Assembly: GCA_017394925.1 (NCBI GenBank)
Contig: JAFPWQ010000279.1
Location: 1 to 11,700, forward strand
DNA: 11,700 bases
From: Synergistaceae bacterium
GTDB taxonomy: Bacteria; Synergistota; Synergistia; Synergistales; Aminobacteriaceae
Direction of reading: 5' to 3'
In this document: one piece after another, positions 1-5,763 of the stretch
How the letters are laid out: each line of letters starts with the position of its first letter
Position numbering within the stretch: position 1 is the stretch's first letter
Program-made: the position numbers and the translations under genes
Notes under the pieces: model-generated
What the model saw: the letters and a program-made list of their open reading frames with translations, nothing else
Told to the model about the DNA's origin: nothing
Databases searched by the model: none

Positions 1-4
1 ATTG

Positions 5-13
5 TGTTATCAT
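5..13 (+). promoter_or_regulatory. Extended -10 promoter for the aldo/keto reductase
   Basis: TG, one base, then TATCAT (hexamer 8-13). Transcription would begin near base 20, leaving a leader of about 32 bases before the ATG at 52. Only four bases of upstream sequence are visible, so a -35 box cannot be judged. The element matches the style of the other promoters in this window. Confidence 0.4.
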
Positions 14-51
14 GAATAAATTCAAAAATTCTATCACGGGGGTAAAGATTC

Positions 52-1176
52 ATGTTAGGCGATGACATAAAAAAATTAGGTTTTGGGTTAATGCGTCTTC
101 CGAGAGTTGCAGGTTCAGAAGATGTGATTGACATTGAGCAGGTTAAACAGATGGTAGATGAATTTCTTGCGGCAGGCTTCACGTATTTTGATACGGCGTG
201 GGCATATCCAGGAAGTGAAGATGCAATACGTCAGGCACTTGTCGAAAGATACCCAAGAGAAAAATTTCAGCTTGCAACGAAAAATGCCGCGTGGATAAAA
301 TGCAAGACCAGAGAAGACGCAATCGAACAGTACAACACATCACTGAGGCAGTCAGGAGCAGGATACTTCGATTTCTATCTGCTTCACAATCTCGGAGACA
401 CAAGAACACATGTATTTGAAGATTTTGATCTCTGGAATTATTTTCTCGGTGAGAAGGCAAAAGGGAAAATTAAGCATCTGGGATTCTCTTTTCATTCAAC
501 GGCAGATCATCTTGAAGAGATTCTCAAAGCACATCCTGAGGCGGAATTCGTGCAGCTGCAGATTAACTATGCGGACTGGGAGAGCAATGCAGTTCAGTCG
601 CGTAAATGCTACGAGGTCGCAAGAAAATACAACAAGCCCGTTGTGATCATGGAACCCGTCAAAGGAGGAAACTTAGCGAATCCCCCTGAGAGTGTAGCAA
701 AGATATTCAAAGATGCAGAGTCTGAATCATCATGTGCATCATGGGCTTTGAGATTCGCCGCAAATCTTGAAGGAGTTATTGCTGTCTTATCGGGAATGTC
801 GAACATTGAGCAGATGAGGGATAATCTCTCATTCATGAAGGACTTCACGCACTTAACGCCCGAACAGGAAAAAGTGATTGAACATGCAAGAACTGAACTC
901 GCAAGCATTCCTGTTATCCCGTGCACGACATGCAATTACTGCTCGAAAGTCTGTCCGATGAACATAGGCATATCGGGGTCATTCACGGCAATGAACATGT
1001 ACACGCTCTACAAGAATTATGACCTCGCGAAGAATCGCGAATACTTTGACGTTGTAATGCATGGCCACAAAAAAGCTGGTGAGTGCATAAAGTGCGGAGC
1101 TTGTGAGTCTGCATGTCCTCAGCATATCGAGATCCGCAAAGAGCTTGAACGTGTTGCTGAGACATTCAAAGACTAA
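52..1176 (+). CDS. Aldo/keto reductase with C-terminal 2x[4Fe-4S] ferredoxin domain
   Basis: A 374-residue oxidoreductase made of an aldo/keto reductase barrel (about 1-285) fused to a bacterial ferredoxin-like tail. Barrel signs are the N-terminal LGFGLMRLP, FDTAWAY (Asp47 and Tyr52 of the catalytic tetrad), Lys77 in LATKN, and His112 in YLLHN. The tail has two complete cluster motifs, Cys291/294/297/301 and Cys345/348/351/355, each ending in Cys-Pro, so it should hold two [4Fe-4S] clusters. This architecture is a known family of predicted oxidoreductases common in anaerobes. The natural substrate is not known, and electrons probably come from or go to ferredoxin as well as a nicotinamide cofactor. 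It should be cytoplasmic, as there is no signal peptide. The ATG at 52 is preceded by a G-rich stretch (38-42) that is only a fair ribosome binding site. It appears to be a single-gene transcript ending at the terminator at 1193-1220. Confidence 0.93.
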   Translation: MLGDDIKKLGFGLMRLPRVAGSEDVIDIEQVKQMVDEFLAAGFTYFDTAWAYPGSEDAIRQALVERYPREKFQLATKNAAWIKCKTREDAIEQYNTSLRQSGAGYFDFYLLHNLGDTRTHVFEDFDLWNYFLGEKAKGKIKHLGFSFHSTADHLEEILKAHPEAEFVQLQINYADWESNAVQSRKCYEVARKYNKPVVIMEPVKGGNLANPPESVAKIFKDAESESSCASWALRFAANLEGVIAVLSGMSNIEQMRDNLSFMKDFTHLTPEQEKVIEHARTELASIPVIPCTTCNYCSKVCPMNIGISGSFTAMNMYTLYKNYDLAKNREYFDVVMHGHKKAGECIKCGACESACPQHIEIRKELERVAETFKD

Positions 1177-1192
1177 CGGAAAAATATTTATG

Positions 1193-1220
1193 CTCCCTCA
1201 ATGAACGGGGGAGTTTTTTT
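1193..1220 (+). terminator. Rho-independent terminator after the aldo/keto reductase
   Basis: CTCCCTC (1193-1199) pairs with GGGGGAG (1207-1213), seven pairs including one T-G wobble, around a seven-base loop. Seven T follow (1214-1220). It sits 17 bases after the reductase stop codon and directly before cobS. The ATG at 1201 lies inside the loop, which argues against its use as the cobS start. Confidence 0.85.
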
Positions 1221-1227
1221 ATGCGTC

Positions 1228-1980
1228 ATGATAAATTCGTTCTTAATCGTACTGTCATTCATATCAATAATTCCCGTTCCGAAAAAATTTATTCCAGTCT
1301 GGAACTCTGATTCATTGCGCTACTTTTGTGTCATGCTTCCAGTTGCCGGAATCATATTCTCGTTCTTATGGTTCATATTCTGGTTCATGCTATGCAGACT
1401 CGTTATGCTCTCATGTCTCCTGAGGGGATTCATGATGACTGTGTTCACTCTTGCACTAACGGGAGGGCTTCACATGGACGGCTTAATGGACACATGCGAT
1501 GCAGTATTCTCACGGCGAGACAGAGATACGCGCCTGAAAATATTATCTGACACTCACGCAGGAAGTTTTGCGGTCATGGGATGCATGATTATCTTCATGG
1601 CCGGAATGTTATTATTCTCGGAGCTTTTAGCATATCATGTTCACACTGACATTATCACTCTGTCATTCATACCGGCATATTCTCGTCTTGGAATGTCATT
1701 GCTTCTCGTTAATCTGCCATTCGCAAAAGATTCAGGTCTTGCGGTCATACTTGGCTCATCGAGGAATAAGCGCGATAATATTGCACTCGTCATTATGCTT
1801 TTATTGTTCTCAGTCTTCACATCAAAAGTTATTCCAGTCATTATTATTCTCTTTGCTATTATGTGGGGTAAACTCTGCATGAAAATCTTCGGAGGCATAA
1901 CGGGAGATTTGCTCGGAGCATTCGTTGAGCTTTCAGAAGTTATTATGCTTATGGGAATGGTGATGATGAATTGCATTTGA
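1228..1980 (+). CDS. cobS: Adenosylcobinamide-GDP ribazoletransferase (cobalamin synthase)
   Basis: CobS is the integral membrane enzyme that joins adenosylcobinamide-GDP to alpha-ribazole (or its phosphate) in the last steps of cobalamin assembly. From the ATG at 1228 the protein has 250 residues, the usual family length. It begins MINSFLIVLSF then IPVP, the normal CobS start. The signature GGLHMDGLMDTCDA (79-92) carries the acidic residues expected to bind Mg2+. SDTHAGSFA follows, and GDLLGA..EL.E (about 226-236) is the conserved C-terminal motif. Several hydrophobic segments fill the rest. An in-frame ATG at 1201 is rejected because it lies in a terminator loop. The only candidate ribosome binding site is GGGGGAG (1207-1213), 14 bases upstream and shared with the terminator stem. 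No promoter or cobalamin riboswitch is visible in the 50-base gap, so expression may rely on read-through. The stop codon lies in a repeat shared with the next gene. Confidence 0.95.
   Translation: MINSFLIVLSFISIIPVPKKFIPVWNSDSLRYFCVMLPVAGIIFSFLWFIFWFMLCRLVMLSCLLRGFMMTVFTLALTGGLHMDGLMDTCDAVFSRRDRDTRLKILSDTHAGSFAVMGCMIIFMAGMLLFSELLAYHVHTDIITLSFIPAYSRLGMSLLLVNLPFAKDSGLAVILGSSRNKRDNIALVIMLLLFSVFTSKVIPVIIILFAIMWGKLCMKIFGGITGDLLGAFVELSEVIMLMGMVMMNCI
1959..1980 (+). repeat. Direct repeat copy A at the end of cobS
   Basis: A 22-base sequence identical to 2039-2060, exactly 80 bases apart. It encodes the last seven codons of cobS, including the stop. The next 20 bases (1981-2000) also resemble 2061-2080, with 13 of 20 matching and the last eight (gttacatg) identical. 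Confidence 0.95.
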
Positions 1981-1990
1981 TGGCCGGCAG

Positions 1991-2431
1991 ATGTTACATG
2001 TTAATTTGTTGAGTGAATATGAATATGTTTACAGGAGCGGTGATGATGAATTGCATTTGATACTCGGAGGGCGTTACATGGGCAAGAGGACGTATGCGTT
2101 AAAACTGTACGGACATTTTGACTATGAATATGATTTAGAGTGCGTATCACCTGAAGAGATAATCACATCAGGGCTAATCACTAATATACATGCAGGGATA
2201 AAGAACTTAATGATGAGACGCATAAATCCCCGTGAATTTTTCATGTCCAGAATCGAATTGCTCAGGCAGTGTGTGATTACCGGCGATGAAATTTCATGCG
2301 GAGTTATTCCCATTGATGAATTTTCGCGTAAATGGAGAGATGAGACCGGCATAATCTATCAGGAACTCGCAAGTGAAGCTGACATTGTAGACAGAATATT
2401 TGCGGGGTTATCATTAAGGCTGAAAGGGTGA
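1991..2431 (+). CDS. Short CobU-like protein (adenosylcobinamide kinase/guanylyltransferase family)
   Basis: At most 146 residues, against about 180 for full CobU. Two regions show the relationship. LHLILGGRYMGKRTYAL (21-37) is a P-loop of the kind that opens CobU (LILGGARSGKS), but with Arg where Ser or Thr normally follows the Lys. VITGDEISCGVIPIDEFSRKWRDETGIIYQELA (about 95-127, interrupted by no gaps) and GLSLRLKG at the end match the CobU C-terminus. The central segment with the guanylylated His is not recognisable. From memory, shortened proteins with a GGAYQGK-type loop occur beside cobalamin genes in Clostridia, and this resembles them. Whether it keeps kinase or guanylyltransferase activity is unknown. 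The start is uncertain. ATG 1991 lacks a ribosome binding site and adds 20 residues. TTG 2051 gives the family-like start LHLILGG, with AGGAG at 2033-2037, and would yield 126 residues. It lies between cobS and the HAD gene. Confidence 0.72.
   Translation: MLHVNLLSEYEYVYRSGDDELHLILGGRYMGKRTYALKLYGHFDYEYDLECVSPEEIITSGLITNIHAGIKNLMMRRINPREFFMSRIELLRQCVITGDEISCGVIPIDEFSRKWRDETGIIYQELASEADIVDRIFAGLSLRLKG
2033..2037 (+). promoter_or_regulatory. Candidate ribosome binding site favouring TTG 2051 for the cobU-like gene
   Basis: AGGAG lies 13 bases before the in-frame TTG at 2051. No comparable site precedes ATG 1991. The spacing is longer than ideal, so this supports but does not prove the later start. 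Confidence 0.35.
2039..2060 (+). repeat. Direct repeat copy B at the family-like start of the cobU-like gene
   Basis: A 22-base exact copy of 1959-1980. Here it encodes GDDELHL immediately before the P-loop. Copy A, read in the same frame, also gives DDELHL and then MAGRCYM, against ILGGRYM here, before meeting a stop. Copy A therefore looks like an older or damaged version of the cobU-like gene start. Confidence 0.95.
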
Positions 2432-2437
2432 AATAGT

Positions 2438-3208
2438 ATGTATGTATTCTTCGATATAGACGGAACACTGATCAGCCATAAAGGAATAAGCCACATACCA
2501 GATGAAACACGCATTGCAATAGACGCACTCAAAGCACATGGCCATGTTCCTGCGATTGCAACAGGAAGAGCGGCATTTCTTGCACTGAACGCGGCGAAAG
2601 AATTCGGGATAGACTATCTTGTGTGTTCAGGAGGAGCAGAGATTATTGCGAGAGGCAAAATGATTCACAGAAAATATTTTCCGGATGAACACATTGAATC
2701 ATTCAGGGAAGTTGCAGAGAGATTCCCAAAATTTAGTGCTGCTGTTGATGATAAATATTTATATGCCGGCAATGCATTTGAGGATTTCTTTGCGTACTTC
2801 AATTCACAGGCAGGTTATGACTGCATAAGACCGTTAAGCGAGATGAAACGCATGATAATCTGCTACATGATGTTACCGCACAGCATACTCACGAATGAAC
2901 ACAGATTATTTTATTCACCTCCTGAGGGCGTAAGGCTTGAATTAATGCATCAGTTCACGGAGGCAAGACACGAGAGCGCATCAAAATGGAACGGAATCGA
3001 ATTACTGACTGCGAATGAAGGCGCAAATCTTAATGATGTAATTGTCTTCGGAGACGGCCCTAACGATATTGATATGATTGAACATGCGAATACTGGCGTT
3101 GTTGTCGGGGGAGCAAGGGATGATGTGAAGAGACACGCTGATTATGTGTGTGATGATATTGATGACGGCGGAATACTGAAGGCGTGTAAGTATCTGGGGC
3201 TGATATGA
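2438..3208 (+). CDS. HAD-superfamily Cof-type sugar-phosphate phosphatase
   Basis: A 256-residue cytoplasmic hydrolase of the HAD superfamily, Cof/YbiV-like subfamily (type IIB cap). All four HAD motifs are visible. Motif I is FFDIDGTL with Asp6 as nucleophile and Asp8 as acid/base. Motif II is AIATGR with Thr42. Motif III is Lys183 in ASKWNGIELL. Motif IV is VFGDGPNDIDM with Asp206 and Asp210 for Mg2+. The cap lies roughly between residues 80 and 175. Such enzymes dephosphorylate sugar phosphates, nucleotides or pyridoxal phosphate, and the exact substrate cannot be read from sequence. AAGGG (about 2424-2428) precedes the ATG, and only six bases separate the gene from the cobU-like gene, so it is co-transcribed with the cobalamin genes. 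A role in that pathway, for example on alpha-ribazole phosphate, is possible but unsupported by motif. Confidence 0.88.
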   Translation: MYVFFDIDGTLISHKGISHIPDETRIAIDALKAHGHVPAIATGRAAFLALNAAKEFGIDYLVCSGGAEIIARGKMIHRKYFPDEHIESFREVAERFPKFSAAVDDKYLYAGNAFEDFFAYFNSQAGYDCIRPLSEMKRMIICYMMLPHSILTNEHRLFYSPPEGVRLELMHQFTEARHESASKWNGIELLTANEGANLNDVIVFGDGPNDIDMIEHANTGVVVGGARDDVKRHADYVCDDIDDGGILKACKYLGLI

Positions 3209-3219
3209 AGCTGATATGA
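3199..3219 (+). repeat. Short tandem duplication at the HAD gene stop
   Basis: gctgatatga occurs at 3199-3208, ending with the stop codon of the HAD gene, and again at 3210-3219, one base later. It lies directly before the ribosome binding site of the antitoxin gene and marks the boundary to the A/T-richer toxin-antitoxin segment. Confidence 0.7.
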
Positions 3220-3235
3220 GAAGGAGAAAATAAAA

Positions 3236-3547
3236 ATGTTAAAGGCTGTTAAGAGAACTGAAATTGAAAATGCACCGCAATTAACGAAAATTGAAATTGA
3301 TGTACCTGTACACCTTGTGCCTTATGTGAACAGAAAAGAAGACTATCTGAAACGTTATGCCCTGCTGATATATCCATGCATACAGAGCGGAGAAATATCA
3401 CATGGTAAAGCGGCCGAGATTTTGGGAATGCGCAAGAATGAACTTCTTGATATATACGGTGAGCTTGGTATTCCGTATTATAACCAGACTAGTGAAGAAT
3501 TAGAGCATGATATTCAGGTACTAAAAAATTTGAGGCGCAATAAATGA
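3236..3547 (+). CDS. UPF0175-family antitoxin with helix-turn-helix
   Basis: A 103-residue protein that looks like a UPF0175 antitoxin. The core is about residues 38-82: YALLIYPCIQSGEISHGKAA followed by EILGMRKNELLDIYGELGIPYYN. This is the pattern of a short helix-turn-helix in which a regularly spaced sequence (SGEIS..KAAEILGM) is followed by the recognition helix and the typical LGIPYYN ending. The N-terminal 30 residues (IEIDVPVHLVPYV) form a strand-rich lead-in. A strong ribosome binding site AAGGAG (3221-3226) lies nine bases before the ATG. The stop overlaps the start of the next gene in an ATGA, so the two are translationally coupled. In the family, the protein is expected to neutralise the partner PIN nuclease and probably represses the shared promoter. 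No separate promoter was recognised before it. Confidence 0.8.
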   Translation: MLKAVKRTEIENAPQLTKIEIDVPVHLVPYVNRKEDYLKRYALLIYPCIQSGEISHGKAAEILGMRKNELLDIYGELGIPYYNQTSEELEHDIQVLKNLRRNK

Positions 3548-4038
3548 TTGTTGTTTTAGATACAACTCCAATTATATCTCTGCTGAAAATTAACCGTCTT
3601 GATTTACTTGAAAAATTATATGGCATGGTCATAATTCCGCAGGCTGTTTATTTTGAACTGACTGACAATGAAAAATATCGCAGCGAAGCGGAAATCATTT
3701 CAGACTCAAATTTTATCGTACGCAAAGATATTAATGATATAAATGCACTAAAAACTTTTCGAGATACGATGATGTTAGACTTAGGAGAGAGTGAAGCAAT
3801 AATTTTAGCGCATGAACTAAAAGCAGATGTTCTTCTCATGGACGAGAGCAAAGGCCGGAAAGCAGCCGCAAATTTGAATATACCATTATCAGGGACATTA
3901 GGCGTTCTTATTGACGGATTTGACGCTGGAATTTTGAGTGCGTCAGAAGTAAATGAAAGTCTTGAGATTATGCAGAAAGCAAAAAGAAGAATCAACAGCC
4001 ATTTGATACAGCAGGTAAAGGATCATATGAACAAATGA
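3544..4038 (+). CDS. DUF3368 PIN-domain toxin (predicted ribonuclease)
   Basis: A 164-residue PIN-domain protein of the DUF3368 type, predicted to be a metal-dependent RNA-cutting toxin. The first strand VVLDTTPIISLLKI places Asp6 in the active site. IPQAVYFELT supplies Glu38. DLGESEAIILAHEL (79-92) is the conserved helix, with Glu82 and Glu84. VLLMDESKGRKAA (97-109) holds Asp100 and Glu101 of the second metal-binding strand, and GTLGVLIDGFDAGIL is the typical family ending of the fold. The start overlaps the antitoxin stop by four bases (ATGA at 3544-3547), the classic antitoxin-toxin arrangement. Base composition is unlike the upstream gene: 3541-3660 has 37 G or C in 120 bases, against 61 in 120 at 2521-2640. 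This suggests recent acquisition. All active-site acids appear present, so there is no sign of inactivation. Confidence 0.85.
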   Translation: MIVVLDTTPIISLLKINRLDLLEKLYGMVIIPQAVYFELTDNEKYRSEAEIISDSNFIVRKDINDINALKTFRDTMMLDLGESEAIILAHELKADVLLMDESKGRKAAANLNIPLSGTLGVLIDGFDAGILSASEVNESLEIMQKAKRRINSHLIQQVKDHMNK

Positions 4039-4166
4039 GCAAAATATGCTTTAATGAAAAACAGCCTCCGCAGAAACCGTGCAGCGAGTGTTCTGACCCG
4101 TCCCTAATAAGACAATTAAGTCTGTGGCATCAGCCTGAAGTAAACGAGTGTTGGCTCAGAACGTAA
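4035..4166 (+). CDS. Possible 43-residue cysteine-containing ORF after the toxin gene
   Basis: An ORF begins at ATG 4035, overlapping the toxin stop in a second ATGA. It encodes 43 residues with four Cys (5, 16, 19, 39), including a CSEC pair and a later NEC, where GAGTGTT recurs. AAAGGA at 4017-4022 lies 12 bases before the start, which is a weak ribosome binding site. I do not recognise the sequence. It could be a real small protein of the toxin-antitoxin operon, the intact 5' part of a frameshifted gene continuing to 4218, or a chance ORF. The repeated ATGA coupling favours translation, while short length and the lack of any known domain argue against it. Confidence 0.3.
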   Translation: MSKICFNEKQPPQKPCSECSDPSLIRQLSLWHQPEVNECWLRT

Positions 4167-4218
4167 TCACTATCACGTGAATCCGCAGGGGCATGTGGTA
4201 AATTATATCAGGTTTTGA
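4144..4218 (+). pseudogene. Possible frameshifted continuation of the small ORF
   Basis: In the frame one base away from the 4035 ORF, an open stretch of 24 codons runs from 4144 to a TGA at 4216-4218. It encodes TSVGSERNHYHVNPQG and then HVVNYIRF. It overlaps the 3' end of the previous ORF, so one base change in number within 4144-4163 would join them into a protein of about 60 residues. Composition looks protein-like (His, Asn, Tyr-rich strand pattern), but no family was recognised and it has no start of its own. The remainder of the gap to 4244 holds only a weak promoter candidate. Confidence 0.2.
4196..4204 (+). promoter_or_regulatory. Weak extended -10 candidate for the glycosidase gene
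   Basis: TG, G, then TAAATT (4199-4204), matching four of six consensus bases. The transcription start would be near 4211, giving a leader of about 34 bases. The match is poor, and it is listed because its position agrees with the other promoters here. Confidence 0.25.
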
Positions 4219-4244
4219 AAAATTTTAATGTGAGGTTGTGAATC

Positions 4245-5702
4245 ATGTTTAAGAAGTCGAAGCGTGTATTGCTTCTCTCGGTGATATTCATTCTGAGTGT
4301 ATCATGCACTGCTCATTCAGTAACGCGTTATGAATTTCTCTCTAATCTCTTAACGGCAAGAGGCTTAGACTGGAGCGAATCAGAAGAAGCACAGTATAAC
4401 GATGCAGGCGGCTTTATTCTGAACAGCGGATACGTAACAGATGACGTTGATAAACTTGACGGGAATGTAACGAGGCGTGAAGTATTACGCTGGTGCATTC
4501 AGTCTCTTGGCTTAACATTCGAGGCAGATTTACTTTCGGATTATCCATTGCCTTTTGAAGATGTGAAGAACTTGACGCAATTTGAGCGCGGCTGTCTTGT
4601 CGTAGCAACTAACATGAATCCTCCGTTATTCAATAATTATGATGACAAGTTCAGGGGCAATGATGCATTAACGCAGAATGAAGCCAAAGCAGTTTACGAC
4701 AGAATAAGATCCGCAAGCATGAACTTAACGCTCGATATGGTGCGTAATCCGTTGAAAGGTCTTCGGGTATTCATTCACCGTGAAGGAGTCCCTACAGGTA
4801 TGCCCTCATGGCGCGTATATGTTACAGGACTTCCCAACAAGGCAAGTGCAGATGATACTAAACGGGTTCTCAAGACACAGGGCTATGATGTCAATGTGAT
4901 ATATTCATCGGGGACATTCGGATTCAGGACGCAAAAAATAGAAGAATTCAATCAGGTACGGAGAATGCTTGCCTATGCGAAATTACGAAAGCTGAAAGCC
5001 AGACTTGTTCCCTCAATGACGAACACGAACATGCGTATAGTTCCGAAATTCTGGGTTATGCTGGTGATAGATCCGTCTTACTGGAAGATTAAGCCTATAG
5101 CATCATATTTAGGGCCTAATCATTTATCGCCTCTTTCTGTAATCAATTCAGAGAATGAAGCAGGCGCATCAATCAATGCAGGATTCTTCGCAGTAACTAA
5201 AGGAGGTCAGGGTTATCCGATCGGAGCACTCAAGATAGCAGGAAGATTAATCAGTGAGGCATACGAGAATCGCGGTTGTCTTGGCTGGAATGATAACGAT
5301 GAAGCTGTATTTGCAGTTGCCTCTGAAGAATTAAATTCATGGTTCGACATGAGCAATATCATTCAGGCTGGGCCGTTACTGATTGAAGAAGGAATACCGT
5401 CAATGCATGAAGAAAGTTTTAACAGCTCGCTTATTTCTGCAAGGCATCCGAGATCAGCAGTAGGACTCACGAATAAAGGCGAATGGGTATTTCTTGCAGT
5501 AGACGGGCGTAACGGAATGCATTCATCAGGGGCAACGATAAGCGAACTCACAGAGATAATGCGCGCAAAGGATATAGTATATGCTCTTAATCTTGACGGC
5601 GGCGGCTCAACTGAGATTATCATCAACGGAAAAATATATAACATGCCTTCGGACGGTTACGAGAGAAATATTAGTTATGCGTTAGGTGCAGTATCTCGTT
5701 AA
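4245..5702 (+). CDS. Exported phosphodiester glycosidase-family protein with SLH-like and SPOR-like regions
   Basis: A 485-residue envelope protein in at least three parts. Residues 1-25 are a signal peptide (KKSKR, then LLLSVIFILSVS). The Cys at 21 is not in a good lipobox, so signal peptidase I cleavage is as likely as lipidation. Residues 26-156 look like S-layer-homology repeats: FEDV..LTQFERGCLVVATNM and, later, FRGNDALTQNEAKAVYDRI. Residues about 189-256, starting WRVYVTGLP, resemble a SPOR-like peptidoglycan-binding fold. Residues about 265-485 are the phosphodiester glycosidase domain (NAGPA/DUF2233). Its signs are INAGFF (310-315), SARHPRSAVGLT (398-409), WVFLAVDGRN and LNLDGGGST (448-456), and an ending near ALGAV. 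In mammals this domain removes GlcNAc from GlcNAc-phosphomannose; in bacteria it is linked to surface polysaccharide, and the substrate here is unknown. AGGTTGTG (4233-4240) is the only ribosome-binding-like sequence before the ATG. Confidence 0.82.
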   Translation: MFKKSKRVLLLSVIFILSVSCTAHSVTRYEFLSNLLTARGLDWSESEEAQYNDAGGFILNSGYVTDDVDKLDGNVTRREVLRWCIQSLGLTFEADLLSDYPLPFEDVKNLTQFERGCLVVATNMNPPLFNNYDDKFRGNDALTQNEAKAVYDRIRSASMNLTLDMVRNPLKGLRVFIHREGVPTGMPSWRVYVTGLPNKASADDTKRVLKTQGYDVNVIYSSGTFGFRTQKIEEFNQVRRMLAYAKLRKLKARLVPSMTNTNMRIVPKFWVMLVIDPSYWKIKPIASYLGPNHLSPLSVINSENEAGASINAGFFAVTKGGQGYPIGALKIAGRLISEAYENRGCLGWNDNDEAVFAVASEELNSWFDMSNIIQAGPLLIEEGIPSMHEESFNSSLISARHPRSAVGLTNKGEWVFLAVDGRNGMHSSGATISELTEIMRAKDIVYALNLDGGGSTEIIINGKIYNMPSDGYERNISYALGAVSR

Positions 5703-5713
5703 TGAAGAAAGTA

Positions 5714-5722
5714 TGCTAAAAT
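5714..5722 (+). promoter_or_regulatory. Extended -10 promoter for the 186-residue secreted protein
   Basis: TG, C, then TAAAAT (5717-5722), five of six consensus bases. No TTGACA-like -35 is found 16-18 bases upstream, where the end of the glycosidase gene lies. A start near 5729 gives a leader of about 35 bases to ATG 5764, so this gene can be expressed apart from the one before it. Confidence 0.6.
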
Positions 5723-5763
5723 ACACAGAATTAATAAATGCTTGAAAGGTTGTGTAAAGATTC

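Noticed and set aside
179..1165. Minus-strand ORFs opposite the aldo/keto reductase
   Set aside because: They mirror the codon pattern of a well-supported plus-strand gene, have no ribosome binding sites and look like no known protein.
1201..1227. Longer cobS start at ATG 1201
   Set aside because: This ATG is in the loop of a strong terminator, has no ribosome binding site and adds nine residues not typical of CobS; ATG 1228 gives the usual N-terminus.
1641..1976. A 111-codon minus-strand ORF opposite cobS
   Set aside because: It runs through conserved CobS motifs on the other strand and has no start signal, so it is a shadow.
4039..4244. A structured small RNA or riboswitch in the gap before the glycosidase gene
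   Set aside because: I looked for long paired stems, a terminator and conserved riboswitch cores and saw none; open reading frames explain more of the stretch.
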